The notes under the pieces: model-generated
Seen by the model: the letters and a program-made list of their open reading frames with translations, nothing else
Database searches by the model: none
What the model was told of the DNA's origin: nothing
Origin: Clostridium_I sp963725425
GTDB taxonomy: Bacteria > Bacillota > Clostridia > Clostridiales > Clostridiaceae
Length of the DNA: 64,000 bases
Assembly (NCBI GenBank): GCA_963725425.1
Contig: CAVRYJ010000006.1
Coordinates: 310,001-374,000 of the forward strand
Reading direction: 5' to 3'
In this document: positions 1-8,798 of the stretch, in pieces
Layout of the letters: the number at the start of each line of letters is the position of its first letter
How positions within the stretch are numbered: position 1 is the first letter of the stretch
Program-made: the position numbers and the translations under genes

Positions 1-1
1 T

Positions 2-595
2 GTTGATAAAATATATAATAGTTTTAAAGAATACAAGATAGATTTGGAAATTATAAAAATAAACATTAATTATTTATTATTTAATATTATTAATATTGCA
101 AAAGAATTAGATTCGGAAGTTAACCAAGCAGAAGTAATGAAATATATTAGCTCAATCTCTTTTGAACAAATGATAAGTAGAGGAAGCGCACAGCATTTGA
201 AAAGCTTTTCTTTACAATTTTCAAAATATTTAAATCAATTGCGGCAACATTCAATTCAAGGAATTTTAAATCAAATTGATAAGGAAATCTCAGAACATTA
301 TATGGAGAAGCTAAGTTTAAAATATTTAAGTGAAAAATATTTTATTAATAGCGCATATTTAGGACAAATCTTTAAAAAGCAATATAATGCGTTATTTAAT
401 GACTACTTAAATGCATACAGAATTGAAAAAGCCTCAGAGCTACTTAAACGAAGTGATGATAAAATTTATAAAATAGCAGAGAAAGTTGGCTACAATAATA
501 CTGATTATTTTATAAATAAGTTTGTGAAATTAAAAGAAAAAACACCGTTACAATACCGAAAACAGTTTTTTGCAGGTGACTTTATAAGTACATAA
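2..595 (+). CDS. AraC-family (YesN-like) transcriptional regulator, C-terminal part
   Basis: The reading frame is open from the first bases of the window, so the true start lies upstream. The last ~100 residues form an AraC/XylS double helix-turn-helix: the stretch LSEKYFINSAYLGQIFKKQY is the first HTH, and KIYKIAEKVGYNNTDYF followed by KFVKLKEKTPLQYRK is the second HTH and the family signature. The preceding ~90 residues resemble the linker of YesN-type response regulators, which usually have an N-terminal receiver domain (family knowledge; not visible here). Such proteins control sugar uptake or degradation genes, but the target is outside the window. Domain call is solid; the two-component role is inferred. 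Confidence 0.85.
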   Translation, partial: VDKIYNSFKEYKIDLEIIKININYLLFNIINIAKELDSEVNQAEVMKYISSISFEQMISRGSAQHLKSFSLQFSKYLNQLRQHSIQGILNQIDKEISEHYMEKLSLKYLSEKYFINSAYLGQIFKKQYNALFNDYLNAYRIEKASELLKRSDDKIYKIAEKVGYNNTDYFINKFVKLKEKTPLQYRKQFFAGDFIST

Positions 596-596
596 A

Positions 597-1037
597 CAAT
601 AATCATATATCATAGGAATTTTACCTATACAAATTGGAGTTCCATTGTCATCTACTTTAATTGGTGGTTTATATTAGAAATTACCTGTACTTTTTTTGTT
701 TAAAGGTATCACAGCTTTTATATTCAAAGCGAGAAGCAAATCATATGTAGGGTAGTTATCATGAGCACCATCACCAAGAAATTTATAAAAACTAAAATGT
801 GGATAAAGTTTTTTTACTTCGGATAAAGCAACAATTGCAGTAACACCATCATGGCGTTGTGCTTGAAATAATCTAAGATATATGGGCAAATCTAATTTTA
901 AATCAGAATTATAAACAACTAAGAAATATCCACAATGGATGTAAAACTAAACTTTATGATAACTACCCAAACCATGTCGAGCATCGGGATCAGAAAATGT
1001 TCGATGTAACTCAAACTTCGATGCGGATGGACAAGGT
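597..1037 (-). pseudogene. Degenerate DDE transposase remnant (IS1182-like)
   Basis: Reading the minus strand gives transposase-like sequence: a SDPDARHG motif near 975-1000, then an IHCGYFLVVYN stretch, a QAQRHDGVTAI stretch, and a GDGAHDNYPTYDLLL segment with the catalytic-type Asp near 740-780. The frame is broken by several stops: TAG near 949, TAA at 674-676, and TGA codons near 1030-1040. The sequence beyond the 674 stop (KPPIKVDDNGTPICIGKIP) still matches the family, so the stop is a mutation and not the natural end. Both ends are missing. It is a dead relic. The family assignment is from motif memory. Confidence 0.7.
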
Positions 1038-1064
1038 CATGTGATTCAATTTGTCGTTGTAAGA

Positions 1065-1101
1065 TAGCTAAGGATTTTTAGTTGTTAAAAATCCTTAGCT
1101 A
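1065..1101. terminator. Hairpin, likely terminator
   Basis: A 16-bp near-perfect inverted repeat (TAGCTAAGGATTTTTA, 4-nt loop GTTG, then its complement) is followed by TTATTTTTG on the plus strand. It separates the transposase relic from the sigma factor operon. Confidence 0.6.
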
Positions 1102-1254
1102 TTATTTTTGTGCAATAATATTGTTATAGTTAAATATCACCAAAAACTTTTTGATAATAAACAAACAGTTCCTTCGTATTTAATATATGGGAGCTCTTAA
1201 TATATATAAAACTTATAAGTAATACAATCGCTGCAAACTGAGGGGGTGCTAATA

Positions 1255-1815
1255 TTGAAAATAGATGAAAATAACTTTATAAATGAACTCAAGAAGAAAA
1301 ACTATAAATCTATGGATTACATAGTTGATATTTATGGAAATCTTATTTATAAAATAGCCTACAGTGTATTATACAGAAATAACACTAGTTCAGTTGAGGA
1401 GTGCACAAATGATGTTTTTATGAAAATATGGGATAACATAGACTGCTTTGATATTGAAAAAGGGACCTTTAAAACATGGATTATGACAATTTCAAAATTT
1501 AAAGCTATTGATTATAAAAGAAAGCTTGCGAAAGACTCGGATTATGGGGACATAGATAATTTACCACTTTCATCAGAGGAGAATATTGAAAATGCCATTA
1601 TATTAAAAGAAAGAAGAAATGAGATATTAACTGCTATAAGCAAGATGAAGGAACCAGATAAATATATATTTATGAAAAGATACTTTCTTAATGAAGACAT
1701 TGACAAAATAGCAAAGAGTTTAAGTTTAACTAAAGCTGCAGTAGATAATAGACTTTCAAGAGGTAGAAAATTTTTAAGAGGAAAGCTTATAAACTTTAAA
1801 GAGGAGGTAATTTAA
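1255..1815 (+). CDS. Sigma-70 family (ECF-type) RNA polymerase sigma factor
   Basis: A ~186-residue ECF-type sigma factor. Region 2 lies at about 10-80 (YNSVEECTNDVFMKIWDN-like helix, then TFKTWIMTISKFKAIDYKRK). Region 4 is at about 125-180 (DKYIFMKRYFLNEDIDKIA with helix-turn-helix LSLTKAAVDNRLSRGRKFL). I chose the TTG at 1255 because AGGGGGTG at 1241-1248 is then well spaced; the GTG at 1246 would overlap that site. The stop TAA directly abuts the ATG of the downstream DUF4179 gene, whose GAGGAGG site lies inside the end of this gene, so the two are translationally coupled. The partner is presumably its anti-sigma factor (inference). Target promoters unknown. Confidence 0.85.
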   Translation: MKIDENNFINELKKKNYKSMDYIVDIYGNLIYKIAYSVLYRNNTSSVEECTNDVFMKIWDNIDCFDIEKGTFKTWIMTISKFKAIDYKRKLAKDSDYGDIDNLPLSSEENIENAIILKERRNEILTAISKMKEPDKYIFMKRYFLNEDIDKIAKSLSLTKAAVDNRLSRGRKFLRGKLINFKEEVI

Positions 1816-3213
1816 ATGAATGAAAAAGAGATATATAAAGATTTTAACAATATTAATATTGATGAACATGAATTCGACGATATTGATGTAGAAATGACAG
1901 ACATTCAGAAACATAATTTAAAATCCCGCTTAAAAAACAATATAAAAACAAGGAAATTTATAAAAACAAAAATAGGTGCTGCAACTGCTGCCTCTTTACT
2001 ATTATTTATCGGTATAGGTTACGCAAATCCATCTTTTGCATCTCAAATTCCTATATTAAATCCTATTGTAGAAATGCTGGGTCAAACTGGTGATTATGCT
2101 AATTATTCTGATATAGTGAATAAAAAAGTTACTTATAATGGAAAATCCTTCACAATAAACAGTGTTGTTTGCTACGATAATAATGTAATTATAGGGTACA
2201 CTGCAGAAAGTAATACAAAAATAGATTCAACAGGTCCTTTATTTTTTCCAACATTTAAGGTCAATGGTAAATGGTTAAATGTTGGATCAGGGGGTGTAGC
2301 AAAAAATGTAAATGATAAAACCATTATGGGAACTCTTGAACTTATGACTGGTAATGATTTAACTTTACCTGAGAATTTTCAATTTGACATGTCCTTTCAA
2401 AAGTTTGATAGCACAGCGGGAAATTGGGACTTTAATTTTAATATTTCAAAGTCAGAGTTAAGCAAAAATACTAAAGTTTATAAACCAAATCAAGATATGA
2501 CGTTTAACAATAAAAAAGGAACTATTACTGAAATTACATTATCTCCTCTAGATACTGCAATTTCCATTCATAGCAACATAGAGTATGATAAAAGTATTGT
2601 AGGTTCTGAAGAAGCACATAAGACAGAGTTTGAAGTAAATAGGACGGATTTTATAGTTTTAGACGATAAAGGGAATGAACTTTCTGAGGAAAGTGGGCAG
2701 GCGACGCCAGGCCCCGGCGGCTTCTACAGCTTTAACAAACATTATTCAAAGATAAATATGGACACAAAATATTTAACACTTATTCCTGTAATTGGACATG
2801 GTGGAGGCTATGCATATGGAGATCAAAATGGAAAAACGGTTGAAGTAGAAAACCCTGATCCATATGATGCTAAAGACGTTTCAGTTCCTATTAACACATC
2901 GCTTCCAATTGATATTTCTGAAGGGAATATAGGGAAAGTAACTTTGACGAAAATTAGTGTTTTAAATGATAAAGCCACTATCTGTGGCGTTATATATGGA
3001 AAGTTACCAAATGAGCAATATGTTGTTTTACAAGGTGACAATCCCAAAGCGGACATCCGCCTTTTAAATACTACTATTAAAAAAATAGGTGATGATAAAT
3101 ATGAATTAACAGAAGAATTCAGTGGGTTAAACAATGATAAGAATTTTAAAATTATAGCTCCCAACTTAGATTATGATGAATATGATTCAAGGATTACAGT
3201 ACCACTTAAATAA
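1816..3213 (+). CDS. DUF4179 membrane protein, probable anti-sigma factor
   Basis: A 465-residue protein with an acidic N-terminal cytoplasmic part (1-~50), one membrane helix at about 53-72 (IGAATAASLLLFIGIGY), and a large extracellular region. The DUF4179 segment follows the helix (SFASQIPILNPIVEML...). This layout is common for anti-sigma factors encoded directly after ECF sigma genes in Clostridium and Bacillus, so a role in holding the upstream sigma factor at the membrane is likely; no ligand can be read from the sequence. There is a second, independent sigma/DUF4179 pair at 51752-53506. Start ATG follows the upstream stop with GAGGAGG. Confidence 0.8.
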   Translation: MNEKEIYKDFNNINIDEHEFDDIDVEMTDIQKHNLKSRLKNNIKTRKFIKTKIGAATAASLLLFIGIGYANPSFASQIPILNPIVEMLGQTGDYANYSDIVNKKVTYNGKSFTINSVVCYDNNVIIGYTAESNTKIDSTGPLFFPTFKVNGKWLNVGSGGVAKNVNDKTIMGTLELMTGNDLTLPENFQFDMSFQKFDSTAGNWDFNFNISKSELSKNTKVYKPNQDMTFNNKKGTITEITLSPLDTAISIHSNIEYDKSIVGSEEAHKTEFEVNRTDFIVLDDKGNELSEESGQATPGPGGFYSFNKHYSKINMDTKYLTLIPVIGHGGGYAYGDQNGKTVEVENPDPYDAKDVSVPINTSLPIDISEGNIGKVTLTKISVLNDKATICGVIYGKLPNEQYVVLQGDNPKADIRLLNTTIKKIGDDKYELTEEFSGLNNDKNFKIIAPNLDYDEYDSRITVPLK

Positions 3214-3228
3214 TTAAATGTTATGTAT

Positions 3229-3280
3229 CTGAAAGAAAATGGATCAGAATGTTGAGTCGTTATTTTCTTTCAGGTGTTTT
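3229..3280 (+). terminator. Putative terminator of sigma/DUF4179 operon
   Basis: Perfect 12-bp arms, CTGAAAGAAAAT (3229-3240) and ATTTTCTTTCAG (3262-3273), with a 21-nt loop, followed by GTGTTTTTT. The loop is long, so efficiency is uncertain. Confidence 0.5.
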
Positions 3281-3352
3281 TTACAAATTTGCACCAATTT
3301 TCATAAGCAGTAGCTACAAATTGCTTCATAGTCTAATATCACCTCACACCAT

Positions 3353-4033
3353 TTAATTTGGAAACCTAAAATGTGCAACTATCCTATTTTGCTTGTACCA
3401 ATATAAAAGTGAATCACTTTCTCTTGCACCTGGGTATGAATTATGTATAACGTAGGGAACACCATCACTTCTTCGATTGTCTGATATAATCCCTATATGT
3501 TCTTGATTCTCTAAAATTACGATATCACCTCGTTGCCACTGGACAAGGTTATTTTTATCCTTAGGGATCACTTGAGTAGTTAAGCTTAATGCATGCTTTT
3601 TAAAAAAGATTTTAAGATTTTTTACTCGTCTAAAGTCTATGTTTGGGTCTGGAGTTTTTACTGAGTCTGAGTAATCCTTTGGATTTTGTTTAATATCATT
3701 ATCAACAGCAGTTTTTAAATCATAACCGGCATGTTTTAAAGCTCGCCATATAACATCAGTACAAACACCTTCATTATTTGGTGGATAACCACCAATATAG
3801 TAACCATCTCTATATTTTGTTTTGTTAAGAACTTCTTGTCGCGCACCAATAACTATATCATCAAGATCATCAATACCATTTTTATTTTTATCACTGCTAC
3901 ATTTAATATTATCAATTATGATTTTTGGTTTAATAAAAGAAAGTGGGTCTTTATAAAATATTTTTTCACAGCAAAATAATCCTATTATAGTGATTACTAA
4001 TACACAACATATAAGAATAAAAAGTTTTTTCAT
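3353..4033 (-). CDS. DUF1287 exported protein
   Basis: A 226-residue protein with an N-terminal hydrophobic segment (residues 3-22, FILICCVLVITIIGLFCC; signal peptide or anchor). The rest matches DUF1287: GVCTDVIWRALKHAGYDL at about 91-108, NIDFRRVKNLKIFF, WQRGDIVILENQEHIGIISDNR and VIHNSYPGARESDSLL. The conserved Cys, His and Asn pattern resembles NlpC/P60-like cysteine peptidases, so a cell-wall role is plausible, but DUF1287 has no established reaction. AAAGGAG precedes the ATG at good spacing. It appears monocistronic. Confidence 0.8.
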   Translation of the reverse strand: MKKLFILICCVLVITIIGLFCCEKIFYKDPLSFIKPKIIIDNIKCSSDKNKNGIDDLDDIVIGARQEVLNKTKYRDGYYIGGYPPNNEGVCTDVIWRALKHAGYDLKTAVDNDIKQNPKDYSDSVKTPDPNIDFRRVKNLKIFFKKHALSLTTQVIPKDKNNLVQWQRGDIVILENQEHIGIISDNRRSDGVPYVIHNSYPGARESDSLLYWYKQNRIVAHFRFPN

Positions 4034-4177
4034 TTATTTTCTCCTTTAAAAAATAATTTTCAAATGATGTATCAATTTTATAGTATTATTACTGTATAAG
4101 ATATTAAGTAAATAATATCATTATTGGATTGATTTTTCAATTATTGGATAACACCATGATAAGAATGGAATGACTAA

Positions 4178-4329
4178 GGCACAATCAAGAAAATAACAAG
4201 TCAAAGATTCTGATGATATTTTGCCATAGACAATGAGACAGGTTCCGTGTGGCTATCTAAGAAGTCTGCAGGCGTTGCATGACGCAAACTAGATTAGCAT
4301 ATTGAATTGTTATTTTTTTGATGATGCCT
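4178..4329. repeat. MITE-like inverted-repeat element (152 bp)
   Basis: The left end AGGCACAATCAAGAAAATAA and right end TTATTTTTTTGATGATGCCT are imperfect inverted repeats of about 27 bp. Related ends occur at 19435-19496 and just after lexA (about 24860-24873, TTTTTGATGATGCCT). The interior carries no ORF and contains a partly palindromic GCGTTGCATGACGC. It looks like a dispersed non-autonomous repeat family. The rest of the gap 4034-4398 shows only AT-rich sequence and the promoter side of the next gene. Confidence 0.55.
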
Positions 4330-4398
4330 GAATTTACTTGCTTTTAATATCGACTTAACAATTATATACTAAAATAATATAATAGAGAGGTGTTAAAA

Positions 4399-4980
4399 AT
4401 GAAAAATCTTAATATATGCATTGATATTGATGGAACAATTACTGATCCATACTTTTGGTTAGATATTACAAATAAATACTTTGACAAAAACATAACCATT
4501 GATGAAGTAACAGAGTATGAAATTGCTAAAGTTATGGGAATAACCAGGGAAGAATATGATGATTTTTACAACAAAAATAAGTTAGAAATGCACAATGGAA
4601 AAATAAGTTTAAGAGAAAATGCTAGAGAAATAATAGAAGCGTTAATAAAGCTAAATAATATATATTTTGTGACTGCAAGAGATAAAGATTTGAAACTTAT
4701 TACGTACTCTTATTTAAAGAAAAACAATATTCCTTACGATGATGTTTTTGTTTTAGGAACTAGTTATAAGGTAGATACAGCTAAAAAATTAAAATGTGAT
4801 GTATTTATAGAAGATTGCTATGTAAACGCTATGCAGCTATCAGAAAATGGGTTTAAAGTGTTACTTATAGATACAAATTATAATAGGAAACCTTTAAATA
4901 AAAATATAATTCGAGTATATAATTGGAATGAAATATATGAAATAGTAAACAATATAGCGCTACATGAAAAAGCTTTGTAG
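4399..4980 (+). CDS. HAD-family hydrolase, 5'(3')-deoxyribonucleotidase-like (NT5C type)
   Basis: A 193-residue HAD-superfamily protein. Motif I is CIDIDGTITD (residues ~6-15; nucleophile Asp and acid/base Asp), motif II is IYFVTARDKD near 95, a conserved Lys is in SYKVDTAKKL, and motif IV is DVFIEDC near 136. Length and motif order fit the NT5C/YqfW group, which removes phosphate from nucleotides, but the substrate is not determined. I took ATG 4399, which has AGAGAGGTG upstream, over the GTG at 4390, which is part of that ribosome binding site. Monocistronic by context. Confidence 0.75.
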   Translation: MKNLNICIDIDGTITDPYFWLDITNKYFDKNITIDEVTEYEIAKVMGITREEYDDFYNKNKLEMHNGKISLRENAREIIEALIKLNNIYFVTARDKDLKLITYSYLKKNNIPYDDVFVLGTSYKVDTAKKLKCDVFIEDCYVNAMQLSENGFKVLLIDTNYNRKPLNKNIIRVYNWNEIYEIVNNIALHEKAL

Positions 4981-5054
4981 CTATATTATTAAAATCAATA
5001 GATTACTCAACTGTAATAAAACTTTGCATCATTTCATAAAATCTTCGCTCAACT

Positions 5055-5267
5055 GTGAAGCATGTCAAAAATATAATAATATACCGTGTTTTGATAATTG
5101 CTTTTTTAATACTGGGGAATTTTCTTTTTATAAATCCTAGTATATATTTTATTGTGGTTATGCTTTATTTTATAATGAGTAAGGATAAGAGTATACGCCT
5201 TTTGATGTTGATATTTGTTTTAGCTTCTGGAAGTTCTCAATTTGTACTAAAAGTTGTAAAAATATAA
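5055..5267 (+). CDS. Hypothetical small hydrophobic protein
   Basis: A 70-codon frame starting with GTG, encoding two or three hydrophobic segments (about 8-27, 30-43, 49-65). I see no good ribosome binding site before the GTG (CTCAACT precedes it), and no family is recognised. It could be a true small membrane protein, a remnant, or chance in AT-rich DNA. Confidence 0.3.
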   Translation: MKHVKNIIIYRVLIIAFLILGNFLFINPSIYFIVVMLYFIMSKDKSIRLLMLIFVLASGSSQFVLKVVKI

Positions 5268-5343
5268 ATAAGGGTGTTTCAAATATATTGCTATAATAAT
5301 TATAAGCAGATATATAATACAAATTAGTAGAGGCGGGATTAAA

Positions 5344-6189
5344 ATGAATATTAATAATAAATATGCAGTAGTTATTAAAAGTGTTGTACCACTTAGAAAG
5401 CACCCTTCACAGGATAGTGAAAGGATGGATGAAGTTCTATTTGGCATGGGTATTAATATAATTTCCTCTGAAAATAATGGCTGGTATTATGTAAAAACTT
5501 CTTATGATTATGAAGGATATGTTAATGGAAAGGATATAATTTTTATGACAAAGGATGCGTTTGACAAATGGACTAACGATGCTAACTTTTATGTAATACA
5601 GTCAGTGACAGATATTCTTAAAAATCCTATGTATAATTCGCCAATAATAAATACAGTCACCAGAGGTGCCTTTGTAGTCTATTCGGGAGATGATAAAGAT
5701 GTTTGGAGTAGAGTACTTTTACCAGATGGAGAAAGCGGATGGATAAAGAAAACATTTATAAGAAAATATAAGAAATATTCTTTAAAAGAAGAACTAAAAT
5801 TAGAAGAAGAACTAATAAGAAACAATCTGATAAAAACAGCAAAACTTTATTTGAATACTCAGTATAGATGGGGAGGTAAAAGTACCCTAGGAATAGATTG
5901 CTCTGGATTATGTTCTATAGTATATCTTATAAATGGATTCACCATATATAGAGATGCCGTTTTTACAGAAAAATATATGAAAAAAATAAATATTAACAAA
6001 ATTAAACCTGGTGATCTTTTATTTTTTCCAGGACATGTAGCCATGTATATTGGAAATAATAAATATATTCACGCTAATTCAAAATCACAGGTAGTTTCAA
6101 TAAATAGCCTTACTGAAAATGATGATGATTATAGAGATGATCTTGCTAAATCAATTATTGCCGTGGGAAGTATATTTGAGTTAGCCTAA
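5344..6189 (+). CDS. NlpC/P60 peptidase with two SH3-like domains
   Basis: A 281-residue protein. Residues ~6-70 and ~82-140 are two bacterial SH3-like units (NNGWYYVKTSYDYEGYVNG and ESGWIKKTFI mark their ends). The C-terminal ~155-280 is an NlpC/P60 cysteine peptidase: Cys186 in GIDCSGL, His231 in PGHVAMYIG and His243 in YIHANS form the catalytic set. Family members cleave gamma-D-Glu-diamino acid bonds in peptidoglycan fragments. There is no signal peptide, which fits YkfC-type cytoplasmic recycling enzymes better than a secreted hydrolase (inference). Start ATG has GAGGCGGG upstream. Monocistronic. Confidence 0.85.
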   Translation: MNINNKYAVVIKSVVPLRKHPSQDSERMDEVLFGMGINIISSENNGWYYVKTSYDYEGYVNGKDIIFMTKDAFDKWTNDANFYVIQSVTDILKNPMYNSPIINTVTRGAFVVYSGDDKDVWSRVLLPDGESGWIKKTFIRKYKKYSLKEELKLEEELIRNNLIKTAKLYLNTQYRWGGKSTLGIDCSGLCSIVYLINGFTIYRDAVFTEKYMKKININKIKPGDLLFFPGHVAMYIGNNKYIHANSKSQVVSINSLTENDDDYRDDLAKSIIAVGSIFELA

Positions 6190-6202
6190 AGTAAGTAATA
6201 AG

Positions 6203-6229
6203 ATGATAATAATAATAATAATAATAATA
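6203..6229. repeat. AAT/ATA trinucleotide microsatellite
   Basis: About eight tandem AAT units directly after the NlpC/P60 gene. The rest of 6190-6530 is very AT-rich; I see no ORF, promoter or RNA structure there that I can support. Confidence 0.7.
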
Positions 6230-6530
6230 CATACACTATAAAGGGTCTAATTATACAAAGTGATAATATTATTTTATGAATAATTTATATGAGTGAAAAA
6301 TATGATTATAATCATAAAACAAGGCATCTATTTATTGCGAACCTTAAATATCGTTCTTTTTTATTTTCATAATATTTCGTTATGTATTAGCACAATTATT
6401 TTTTTAAGCGAAAAATCTAATATTTAAATTATGGGCATACTTGCTCTAAAATACAATATACGGTAAAATTATTTTAAATAAAATTGCTCCCAATATTACA
6501 AATTTATGATTCACTTATCATATTTTAGAT

Positions 6531-7753
6531 GTGCTTTATAAAATATTAGGAAATAAGAAAGGATATAATATGGCAAACTTTGAGCAAAGTATTAAAAATA
6601 CATCCCAGACAACATTTCCTATAGGTTCAATGACAAAGCAATTTACAGCAATGGCAATAATGCAGTTAGTTGAAAAAGGTATGATTAATGAACAAGATAA
6701 GATTTCTAAATACATACCTGATTTTCCAAATGGGAATGATATAACAATATATAATTTACTTACTCATACATCTGGTCTTGTAATATTTAATGAATTACCT
6801 GGATTTTTCACTATGAAACCTGAGGATTTACAAAATATTGATAATGTAATTAATCTATTTAAAAATAAACCACTGAATTTTAAACCTGGAACTAAATTTG
6901 AATATTGTAATTCAGACTATCTTTTATTGGGATATATAGTTGAAAAAGTAATTAAAATGAGTTATGAAGATTATTTACAAAAGAATATTTTTAAACCTCT
7001 TAATATGAATGACACAGGAGTATCTTATAAAGGAAAAGAAAAAATGTATAATTCTAATGGTTATAGCGGATATTTAGATGTCTTCCCTGTCAGTGATGAA
7101 ATAGTACTTGATGGTGTTCATGGTGCTGGGGAATTATATTCTACCACAGAAGACATATATAGATGGAATAGGGCGTTAAATACGGATAAGTTAGTAAATA
7201 AAGCAACTATGGGAAAATATTTTCAAAACATGTAAAAATGCCTGAATATAAAACAGCATATTATGGTTATGGCTGGATGATAGATGATGGGATATATGGA
7301 CATAAAATTTATCATGGTGGCAAAGTTTTAGGCTTCACAAGTAACATAGAAAGATGTACGGATAAGGATTTAACTATAATAATACTAACAAATTCAGGAT
7401 ATTATGATGTAAATTCACTTACAGATGTTTTAGCTGATATATCTTTGGAAAATAAGTTTAAAATGCCAAATGAAAAGAAAGAAATCAAGGTTGGCAGTAA
7501 AATTTTAAGTAAGTATGCAGGAAAATATTATATTGATAAGGTTGGTACTATTAATATAATAAATGAAGGAGATCACCTTTACTATCAAACTGACGGTCAG
7601 CCCAAATTTGAACTTTTCCCTGAAGCACAGAACAAAGTTTTCTTCAGAGTAGTTGATGCAGAAATAGAATTTAACACAGATACAAAAGGAAATGTTACTA
7701 ACATTGAACTGTATCAATATGGTGCAAAATTTGAGGGAACTAAATCAGATTGA
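6531..7753 (+). pseudogene. Serine hydrolase (beta-lactamase/PBP4-like family), truncated and frameshifted
   Basis: The class C beta-lactamase-like fold is recognisable: SMTK (SxxK nucleophile motif, in PIGSMTKQFTA), YCN (YxN, in FEYCNSDYLLLGY), and HGG late in the protein (KIYHGGKVLGF). The N-terminal strand that normally leads into KGYNMANF is missing, so the gene starts inside the domain. The frame ends at TAA 7233-7235, while the next frame continues the same protein (HVKMPEYKTAYYGYGWMI); a single T lost from the TTTT run near 7220-7224 explains this. Two defects make it a pseudogene, although the frameshift alone could be a sequencing error. Confidence 0.75.
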
Positions 7754-7907
7754 AATATTAGTATATTGACATAAATATAAGATAAGTATAACATAGGTAA
7801 CTAAGTTCAATGATTACTAACAAAAAAGTTATGCTTACAATAAACTATAGAAAAAGCTTTCGGGTCAGGGATAAATAATATATAATATTATTAAGGTGGT
7901 GTGATTA

Positions 7908-8255
7908 ATGGATAAAAATGATTTAAAAGCTATAGGAGAATTGCTAAGGGAAGAACTTAAACCTTTAAAAAACGATATTAAAGACATGAAAACCAATATC
8001 AAGGACATGAAAATTGATATTAATGACCTTAAAATTGATATTAAAACCATAAAATCACAACAAGAGGAAGATCATTTGATTTTAAAGGCCCTTGAACATT
8101 CTGCAGAAGTTAATAAGGCTGAACAAGATAAAATGTCAAATGATATTGCTTATATAAAAGGTAATATAGAAGGTTTAAGAAAAGACCTATCGACTGTTGA
8201 AATAGTAACCGCTACTAATTATGCAGATATAGCAAAGCTTAAAGCAGTTAGATAG
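7908..8255 (+). CDS. Hypothetical coiled-coil protein
   Basis: A 115-residue soluble protein, almost entirely alpha-helical. Residues ~20-50 contain repeated units of the form (D)IKDMKTN / DIKDMKID / DINDLKID / DIKTIK, a 7-residue periodic coiled coil, and the C-terminal half (NDIAYIKGNIEGLRKDL) continues it. The start ATG has AAGGTGGTG upstream. Similar short proteins occur widely in Clostridium, with no known function. No neighbour suggests a role. Confidence 0.6.
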   Translation: MDKNDLKAIGELLREELKPLKNDIKDMKTNIKDMKIDINDLKIDIKTIKSQQEEDHLILKALEHSAEVNKAEQDKMSNDIAYIKGNIEGLRKDLSTVEIVTATNYADIAKLKAVR

Positions 8256-8345
8256 TACATAAACAAATTTAAATTGTGAAGATATATAATACATCAATAT
8301 GGCAAATTATACCTTATAAGTATATTTAAAACAATGAAGAAAGTA

Positions 8346-8374
8346 TTGACAGCAAAACAAAATAGGTATATCAT
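8346..8374 (+). promoter_or_regulatory. Sigma-A promoter of the aspS2 T-box leader
   Basis: TTGACA (8346-8351), 17-bp spacer, TATCAT (8369-8374). It lies just upstream of the T-box leader. Confidence 0.55.
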
Positions 8375-8394
8375 ATAATAAATATTAAAATTCG

Positions 8395-8632
8395 TTGAAG
8401 GGAAAATTAGATATTATCTTAGTATCCTAAGCGAGTGGAGGAAAGTGTAAGCTCCATGAGAACAGTAATATTGAAGGACATCCCGAAGAAGCTTATCTGA
8501 AAAAAGCAGTAAGATAAGTCGGTCTCCACCGTTAAAAGGATTAGAGATGACTTTAGCTTTTTATGTTAAAGTAGGATGGTACCGTGAAATTATAGCTTTC
8601 ACTCCTAGGTTGGAGTGGAGGCTTTTTATTTT
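8395..8632 (+). promoter_or_regulatory. T-box riboswitch, first module with GAAC specifier region
   Basis: Stem I: ATATTA (8411-8416) pairs with TAATAT (8467-8472). AGTA (8421-8424) looks like the specifier-loop motif, and TGGAG/CTCCA forms the distal stem. The 3' side of the loop reads GAGAACAG, giving Asn codon AAC at 8461-8463, overlapped by Glu codon GAA at 8460-8462. The antiterminator is exact: TAGGA (8572-8576), bulge TGGTACC (8577-8583), GTGAAA, pairing back to TTTCAC and TCCTA (8597-8607). The competing terminator is CACTCC/GGAGTG (8600-8617) with a following T-run. It should raise aspS2 expression when tRNA is uncharged. Confidence 0.85.
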
Positions 8633-8703
8633 ATAAATAGAATTCAGCCGATTTTATTTGTTATACCATTTTATATTTTCAAAGAAGAGATTAGATGTTT
8701 GTA

Positions 8704-8759
8704 AAGGGTGGCAACGCGATAAAACGCCCCTTGAGTTTATTACTCAAGGGGCGTTTTTT
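8704..8759 (+). promoter_or_regulatory. Second T-box antiterminator/terminator module without its own Stem I
   Basis: AAGGG (8704-8708), bulge TGGCAAC (8709-8715), GCG, loop ATAAAA, CGC, CCCTT (ends 8732) form a complete T-box antiterminator. The alternative terminator CGCCCCTTGAG/CTCAAGGGGCG (8725-8753) ends in TTTTTT. Only about 70 nt separate it from the first terminator, too little for a second Stem I. The bulge differs slightly from the usual UGGNACC. Confidence 0.75.
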
Positions 8760-8798
8760 AGCGTTCATATAAAATATTTATAAGAGGAGAGATATATT

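Noticed and set aside
2823..3164. Minus-strand 113-codon frame inside the DUF4179 gene
   Set aside because: Antisense shadow of a well-supported gene, no ribosome site or family.
6203..6229. CRISPR or regulatory repeat
   Set aside because: It is a simple AAT microsatellite with no spacers; no CRISPR array was seen anywhere in the window.
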